Assembly: GCA_963675135.1 (NCBI GenBank)
Contig: OY776132.1
Location: 5,704,001-5,768,000 of the forward strand
DNA length: 64,000 nt
Direction: 5' to 3'
Origin: Galeopsis tetrahit
Lineage: Eukaryota; Streptophyta; Magnoliopsida; Lamiales; Lamiaceae
In this document: piece by piece, positions 58,018-64,000 of the stretch
Numbering within the stretch: the stretch's first letter is position 1
How the letters are laid out: every line of letters starts with the position of its first letter
Notes under the pieces: model-generated
What the model was told of the DNA's origin: nothing
Database searches by the model: none
What the model saw: the letters and a program-made list of their open reading frames with translations, nothing else
Position numbers and translations under genes: made by a program

Positions 58018-60045
58018 TAAAAAACAGAAATTATTGGAATTGGATCTTATAGATGATGCATTGGGGTTGGATGTGGAGGAGATTGAACAAAGAAGAACGA
58101 TTATGAATGACATTCTCACAGATTGCGAGGCGATGAGACAGAGCATTCTTAGTCAAAAGGCGAAAACGCAATGGTTAAAGGAGGGCGACGTCAATTCCAA
58201 GTTCTTTCACAAGTGCATAAACGTTAGGATAAAAATTAATGATCTCTCCAATATACGTGTTGATGGTGTATGGCTGTCTTCTCCGGAGGAAGTTAAAAAG
58301 TAGTCGCAGAGCATTTTAAAACTCATTTCCAGGCACCCAACATTATACGTCCAGTGATCCCCCATGATTTGGCTTTGCATAAAATCTGAGGAAATTAAGG
58401 ATGCCGTGTGGAGTTGTGAACCCTCAAAGTCGCCTGGTCCGGACGGATTTACGATTGCATTCATCAAAGCCAATTGGGACGTGTTGAAGACTGATTTTCA
58501 GAAGTTGTTTGACGAATTCCACCTAAACGGGAAGTTCGTCAAAGGCTTCAATCCTTCCGTCATTACCCTTATTCCGAAAAGGCAGAACGCAGACTGCATT
58601 AATGATTATCGGCCCATCTCGATGATTAATTGTTACTACAAAATTATTGCTAAGACATTGGCAAGAAGGCTTTCAAAGGTAATTGGGTCGGTGATCTCGG
58701 AGACGCAATCTGGGTTCGTACACGGGAGGCAGATTTTAGACGGAGTGCTCGTTCTCAATGAACTTATTGATGAAGCAAAGAAGAGGAAGTTAGAGAGGCT
58801 TTTTTTCAAGATCGACTTTGAAAAAGCCTTTGATTATGTGGACTGGAACTTCTTGGACGACATGTTAAGAAGCATGGAATTTGCTCCTAAATGGCGTAAG
58901 TGGATTCGGGAGTGCGTTTCATCGGCCTCTACTTCTGTCCTTGTCAATGGCAGCCCTTCAGCCGAATTTCATCTTCAGCGGGGGCTTCGGCAAGGGGACC
59001 CTCTATCCCCGTTTCTCTTTATTATAGCGGCTGAAGGACTAAGCGCACTCATTTCCAGAGCCTCTTCAGCAGGAATCTACGATGCAGTAAAAGTCGGGAG
59101 AAAGGAGGTTCCGGTTACGCATCTTCAATATGCCGACGATACTATTTTGGTGGGGGAGGCGACCACGAAAAACATATGGGCTCTCAAATGTTTGCTGATT
59201 AATTTTGAAAGATTATCCGGTCTTAAAATCAAATTTTCAAAGTGCAGCCTCATTGGCCTTAATGTGGAGTCGGATGTACAACAGGGAATGGCCGCGTTCT
59301 TAGAATGCTGTGTGGGGTCACTTCCCATGAATTTCCTTGGTATTCAAGTGGGAATTAATCATCAAACGACACAAGCTTGGAAAGGGGTGGTGGAAAAGGT
59401 GAAAAATAGAATTAAGATGTGGGAGGATCGGCAAATCTCTTTCGGTGGAAGGATCACATTGCTCAACGCGGTTCTCGTATCGCTGCCTATCTATTATCTA
59501 TCTCTATATCGTATTCCTAAAAAAATCTTGAGTGAGCTAGTTAGATTGCAACGTAACTTTTTGTGGGGGGGGGGGGTGTGCTCTACAAAAATTTCATTGG
59601 TCTCATGGAATGATATTTGTAGACCTAAGCCAGTCGGGGGACTTGGAGTTCGAAATCTTGATTTATTTAACATTTCTCTTCTTGGCAGGTGGGCGTGGAG
59701 GCTGCGTATGGAACCTAAGGCATTATGGGTCAAAATACTTGATTCTAAGTATGACATATATTTGACAGGTGAAGCAGAAGTAACGGTGAACAGAAATCAG
59801 CACTCAAATTGGTGGAGTATGCTTAAAAATCAGTTTGCTGAAAATGCACAAAATACTTGGTTCAACAATAACACGGTAAAGATTCTTGGGTGCGGCAGCG
59901 ATACATTCCTATGGCATGATAGATGGTCGGATCAACCAGCCCTAAAAGATCTATACCCAAGGCTTTACTCTCTATGCGTGGGTAACAAAGCATGTGTTGA
60001 AGCGTGGGTAACAAAGCACCTTGAAATTAAGCGTGGGTAACAAAG
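58018..60045 (+). pseudogene. LINE ORF2 reverse transcriptase, inverted 5' segment
   Basis: Contains the linker before RT (QKAKTQWLKEGDVNSKFFHK) and then RT: SPGPDGF, IPKRQNADCINDYRPISMIN, GFVHGRQI, LRQGDPLSPFLF and the catalytic LQYADDTILVGE, continuing to LGCGSDTFLWHDRWSDQPAL. Frameshifts near 58303 and 58385 break it. No endonuclease domain is present. A run of 12 G at 59565-59576 is kept in frame. The segment is in opposite orientation to its own 3' end at 57608-58015, as produced by twin priming. At 60045 it abuts CACTA transposase sequence. Confidence 0.88.
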
Positions 60046-61286
60046 CATGTGTTGAAGCTTCGATTGCAAATGCATATTTAACTAGAGAGGCGTCAATGTT
60101 TTGTTCTCACTATTTCGAGGACCATGTTACAACAAGGATACACAATGTACCTCGTAATTACGATGGTCGGGACGAAGTACACGAGTATGTTGAGGGCACT
60201 TTTTCCATATTTAAGGCGCCTGGCAAACGATTAGGAAAGCCTAAGAAAAGATGGATTTTAGACGAGGAGAAAAAAGTTGCTCATACGTACGTGTTGTTGA
60301 ATTGTGATGAGGTGCAGCCATATGTTCAGTAAGTCAATCCGACCAAAATGTTTGTCAATCAAATACTTAGTGTTGACATGTCTTATTAATCTTATATCGA
60401 TCGTACGTAGGCTATTCATGCAACAACTTCAAGTTCTTCAACCAAATCTCTCGGCCGCTGAATCAGATTTAAGACTACAAGATGGATTTGCGTCGTGGTT
60501 TGAAGAAATTGTAAGTTATCTTAAAATAACGATCTGTGTAAAGTGTTAAGTTATAGAAATTCTCACATTAATTCGGCTTATATATATATATAGGTGAAGA
60601 TAAATCGCGTCGAGAACAGGTTTTTATACGATCTTTCGGCCGGTCCGTCTGGTCAAGTTCTTACGTACGTAGGGTATTACGTGAACGGGTACAAATTCCA
60701 CACCATGGCTTATGGTGCATCTAGAGCAACATCAAACAGTGGGGTTTGTATCAAGGGAAAAAACTATGACGCGGATGAGGAAGATTTCTATGGGAAACTC
60801 GAGGAAGTAGTCGAATTGGACTATCAGGGGTACCACGAGAAGAAAGTGGTTTTGTTCAAGTGTCAGTGGTTTGATCCCTCAAACAATGGGACAAAAGTTC
60901 ATCCTAACTACAAGCTCGTGGAGCTTAATCAGAGGCGATCTTACGGCCGATACGATCCATTCGTACTAGCAAGTCAAGCCACACAAGTCTACTATTGTCC
61001 ATACCCCGGATCCCGTACTGATTGGATATTTGTCTGTAAAGTCAAACCGAGATACTTGGTGGATGCAAAAGATACTACTGAAGATGAAGTTCCCGCGTGG
61101 CAAGAGGATAACATAGAGACTCAAATGATTGTGCAAGTAGATGATGATCCTGTCATGTTAACTGATGACACCGGTACAATGATGGAAATGGCAGAGTATG
61201 AAGAAGATGAAGAAGAAGACGGAGAAGAAGACGGAGAAGAAGACGACGAAGATGAAGCTGAAGATGAAGATGATGAAGATGAATGA
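60046..61286 (+). CDS. En/Spm CACTA transposase (TNP2-like), C-terminal exons
   Basis: Exons about 60046-60328, 60411-60510 and 60594-61286, joined by GT-AG introns. Exon 1 has KACVEASIANAYLTREASMF and RIHNVPRNYDG, the DUF4218-type end. Exons 1-3 carry the DUF4216-type tail (LLNCDEVQPYV, VGYYVNGYKFHT, NSGVCIKG, VLFKCQWFDP, PFVLASQATQVYY), then an Asp/Glu tail of about 45 residues. The catalytic part is missing to the left, where the LINE begins. The three exons are open and in frame, so decay here is limited to truncation. Confidence 0.85.
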
Positions 61287-61477
61287 TGTTGTTAATTGTT
61301 AGACAATGTTATCTAAATATTACTTTGTTAGACAATGTTATCTAAATATTAATTCCTTAATTATATTCCTTATTTATATTTTAGTGTTAATCGTTACAGT
61401 GATGTTCATATATAATGTTTTTTAATTGTTACAATTAATGTTCAATGTTAATAATGTTTTAATGTTCATTTTGACAG

Positions 61478-63264
61478 ATGAGTGGTCGTCGACATGGTTC
61501 TGGACATGGCTCTGGACAGGGTTCTTCTACACAGGGTTCTTCTGGAAATGGGCGAGGTAGAGGTAGAGGTAGAGGAGAGCCGGTGGATGAGACACCGACT
61601 GTGCAGATACCACAGGGTTTTTATATGCCCGATATGACTTCGATAATGTTGCCCCAGATGCCCGGAATGAACCCACATTCCTATTACACTCAGGTGCCTC
61701 AGGTGCCTCAGTTGCCTCATATGGTTCCACATCCACAGGAACAATCCCCTCCACCGATACATTCGCCAGTTAGACCTCCGTCTGTCGGGACACAGGCCAG
61801 CATGTCGACTGATGCACCCGACAGTCGCATCCGACTATTTATCTACCAGGATACATAAGTGTATTATATTTAAATTTCATTAGACGTATGTATAACATGT
61901 TTATTAATAATTTTTTATTTATTATAAAATACGTGTAACAGGTTGATGCCTTCAAATTTAATTTCGAGGACGATCAGATCGATAATGTACCGGAATATGG
62001 AGCTTGGTGCACACGCCTGGGCTATGGTATCACCCGGCACGGTACAGCGGTGGTGGGATACATTCCAGGTATAAAATAACTTTACATTAACATTTTGTTA
62101 TTTTGTTATATTAATTCGTTAATTAATTTTTTTTTTCAGACCGAGGTCAGGTGGGACCCTGAAGCCACATCTTCTACAGAGGTGTACCGACTCTTTCTTC
62201 AAAGAGCTGCAAGTCGGTACACTAACATGTTATCAAAAATCAAGAAGGCGTGGGTGAAGGATAACAAGAGGCCGAGGTGGGATGTGCATGTTTGGAACGA
62301 CTTAGTTCGTCACTGGAACAATCCCGAAACAATTAAGAAGAGCTAGCAGGCTCGTAAGAACCGCTTATCCGAGCCTGGAGGTCCGGGTACTGGCCATGGT
62401 ACTCATAAAGGCGGAGCTCGTGGAGCAGCAGAGGTCGCACGGCGCATTGTAAGTATTTGTGGTCAATTATATATAATTAATTTTAGTTAATTATTTAGAC
62501 GTTTATTTATTCGTATATGTCTTCGATTCAAAATACAGGAGGAGAGGATGGGACGCCCTGCATACGACTGGGAGATAGTTGAATATTACCACCGTTACGA
62601 AAACGGGACATACACTTGTGGTCATATGGGTGATTTACTTGTAAGTGTGTACATATATATATATATATATAACAAATATATATTTAATTGTACTTGAAAA
62701 TGTATTAACCCACTTTTAAATGTGCACGTATAGGACCAGATACAGGACGAGCTCACCAATAATACTACAAGAGATCCGTCAGATGAACCTAGTTCAGAGG
62801 ATGGTTCCCAGGCCCCACCTATACCCGAGATGTCTGAACTGTACGTGAAGAAGGTCGGCAGGTCTCATGGACGTGTTAGGGGCCTTGGACAAGTAGGCAA
62901 GAACAGACGGGTCTCCTCCGGTCCTGGCGAGACGTCAAGTGGTACGGCTTATGGACGATTCACCCAGGAAGACATGAACAGGAGGATTGCTGAAGAACGG
63001 GGAGTCAATGAAGATAGAGAGCAACGCTTACTGGAACAAATGCGGCAGCAGGAGGAGCGCTTACGCAAGCATTTTGAGGAGCAGCTTGCAATGATGATGG
63101 GACAGATGGGTGGCCGGATGGGTCAGATGGGTGGGATGGGTCAGATGGGTGGGATGGGTTGGGAGCCGAGGCCGCCGACTGTGCAGATACCACAGGTTCA
63201 GGATCGGGATGATACTGAGGATGATGGTGATGGTGATGGTGATGGTGATGGTGATGAGGAGTGA
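61478..63264 (+). pseudogene. CACTA second gene (Ptta/En/Spm, PF03004-like), degenerate
   Basis: Exons near 61478-61857, 61942-62067, 62141-62448, 62539-62640 and 62734-63264. Seen: a Gly/Ser/Arg-rich start (MSGRRHGSGHGSGQGSS), then the PF03004-type core (QRWWDTFQ, VRWDP, RPRWDVHVWNDLVRHWNNPE, KNRLSEPGG, HKGGARG, MGRPAYDWEIVEYYHRYENG), then a Met/Gly-rich stretch (MGQMGG repeats) after a Glu/Arg coiled-coil-like segment, and a Gly/Asp tail. A frameshift near 62000 and TAG at 62344-62346 break it. In En/Spm this gene makes the DNA-binding partner of the transposase. Confidence 0.82.
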
Positions 63265-63269
63265 TACAT

Positions 63270-64000
63270 TTTTATATTACTTTGTTACGTGTGATGTTAT
63301 TATATTACATTGACGTTGAGGATTAATTTTAATTTTAATGTTGTGTGTGATATTATTATTTTAATTGACGTGAACATGCTAATTATGTTTATAATTAATG
63401 TTGTTTGTGATATGATGTTATTTTAATTGAAAATGAACTAGAGAATAATTTTATAATAAATGAAAATATTTTTAATTATATGGATAAGTGAATTCATATT
63501 TTTAAATGGATAAGTGAAAATAATTATATATATTTAATGTTGTGAATTGAAAATTAGAATGAATTTACATGATGTGATTAGAATAAATTTAAATGTATAA
63601 GTGAAAATAATTATATTTAATGTTGTATGTAATTATAATGTTGTGAAATTAAAAATTAGAATGAATTTAAATAGTGTGAATTGATACCGTAAATAAATTA
63701 TTTAATTTGAAAAACATAATTTAGAAATAATTATGATATGCTTTGATAAATAATTTAATAAGCAACAATTAAAGTTAGAATGGATTGAATTAATTAAAGA
63801 ATTAAAATGTTGTAAATTGAGGATTAGAATAAATTTAAATAGTGTGAATTGATACCGTAAATAAATTATTTAATTTGAAAGACATAATTTAGTTAATTTT
63901 AAAAACATAATTTAGAAATAATTATGATATGCTTTGATAAATAATTTAATAAGGAACAATTAAAATTAGAATGGATTGAATTAATTAAAGAATTAAAAAC
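63270..64000. repeat. AT-rich CACTA 3' flank with a ~168-bp tandem repeat
   Basis: AGTGTGAATTGATACCGTAA begins at 63673 and again at 63841, and the following ~120 bp (ATGATATGCTTTGATAAATA, TTAGAATGGATTGAATTAAT) is repeated with few changes to the window end. It is probably part of the untranslated or subterminal region of the CACTA element; the terminal CACTA repeat lies outside the window. Confidence 0.7.

Noticed and set aside
59565..59576. Run of 12 G as a possible frameshift in the LINE
   Set aside because: The reading frame continues correctly on both sides, so its length does not break the protein, though it is a likely site of sequencing error.
63110..63264. MGQMGG and GDGDGD repeats as a separate structural protein
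   Set aside because: They are the low-complexity end of the CACTA second gene, continuous with its PF03004-type exons.

Overview
The window is nuclear DNA of a flowering plant, most likely a eudicot. It is AT-rich, its genes are spliced, and it holds an ABCB transporter, cytochrome P450 CYP79 copies, defensin-like peptide genes and a dense mix of plant transposons (Sirevirus and Ale-type Copia, CACTA, Mutator-like, Stowaway, Tourist, hAT-like, SINE, LINE). The species cannot be fixed from the sequence. All exon models, identities and repeat boundaries below were read by eye.

Layout. (1) 0-5 kb: a complete ABCB/P-glycoprotein-type transporter on the minus strand. It has eight exons whose lengths and phases give 1,248 residues with no lesion, and a hAT-like MITE lies in intron 2. 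(2) 5-13.4 kb: intergenic, with a Stowaway MITE, a GC-carrying Mutator-like element, a tRNA-derived SINE with a 17-bp target duplication, an inverted partial copy of the ABCB 5' end, a dead Ale-type Copia split by a CACTA element, and a perfect 77-bp-arm palindrome. (3) 13.9-42.8 kb: a tandem array of a ~2.9-kb unit, four full copies and one partial. Each full copy carries a two-exon minus-strand gene for a secreted eight-cysteine defensin-like peptide. Copy 1 is a pseudogene (stop in the signal peptide, Mutator-like insertion in the peptide exon, late stop). Copies 2, 3 and 4 are open and have the same cysteine-rich region. Copy 4 was enlarged by a 10.6-kb Sirevirus and a 4.7-kb Mutator-like element.

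(4) 43-46.5 kb: another GC-carrying Mutator-like element, an unclassified 1.5-kb insertion, and Tourist and Stowaway MITEs. (5) 46.7-57.5 kb: a CYP79 locus duplicated with its promoter and 3' flank. The left copy is a deletion-riddled pseudogene. The right copy keeps all P450 motifs over three exons, broken only by a 2-bp expansion of a GA run. CYP79 enzymes turn amino acids into aldoximes, the entry to cyanogenic and related defence compounds. (6) 57.6-64 kb: a LINE with an inverted 5' part (twin-priming structure) abutting the 3' half of an En/Spm-type CACTA element, with a DUF4218/DUF4216-type transposase tail and a decayed second gene.

Apart from the transporter, the host genes here are two small defence-type families (defensin-like peptides and CYP79) that duplicated locally and were then partly destroyed or expanded by mobile elements. 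Target-site duplications and empty sites in sister repeats let many of these insertions be placed in relative order. I see no evidence of a wholly new system. The points most worth following are the defensin-like array, the single-lesion CYP79, the perfect palindrome and the twin-primed LINE.
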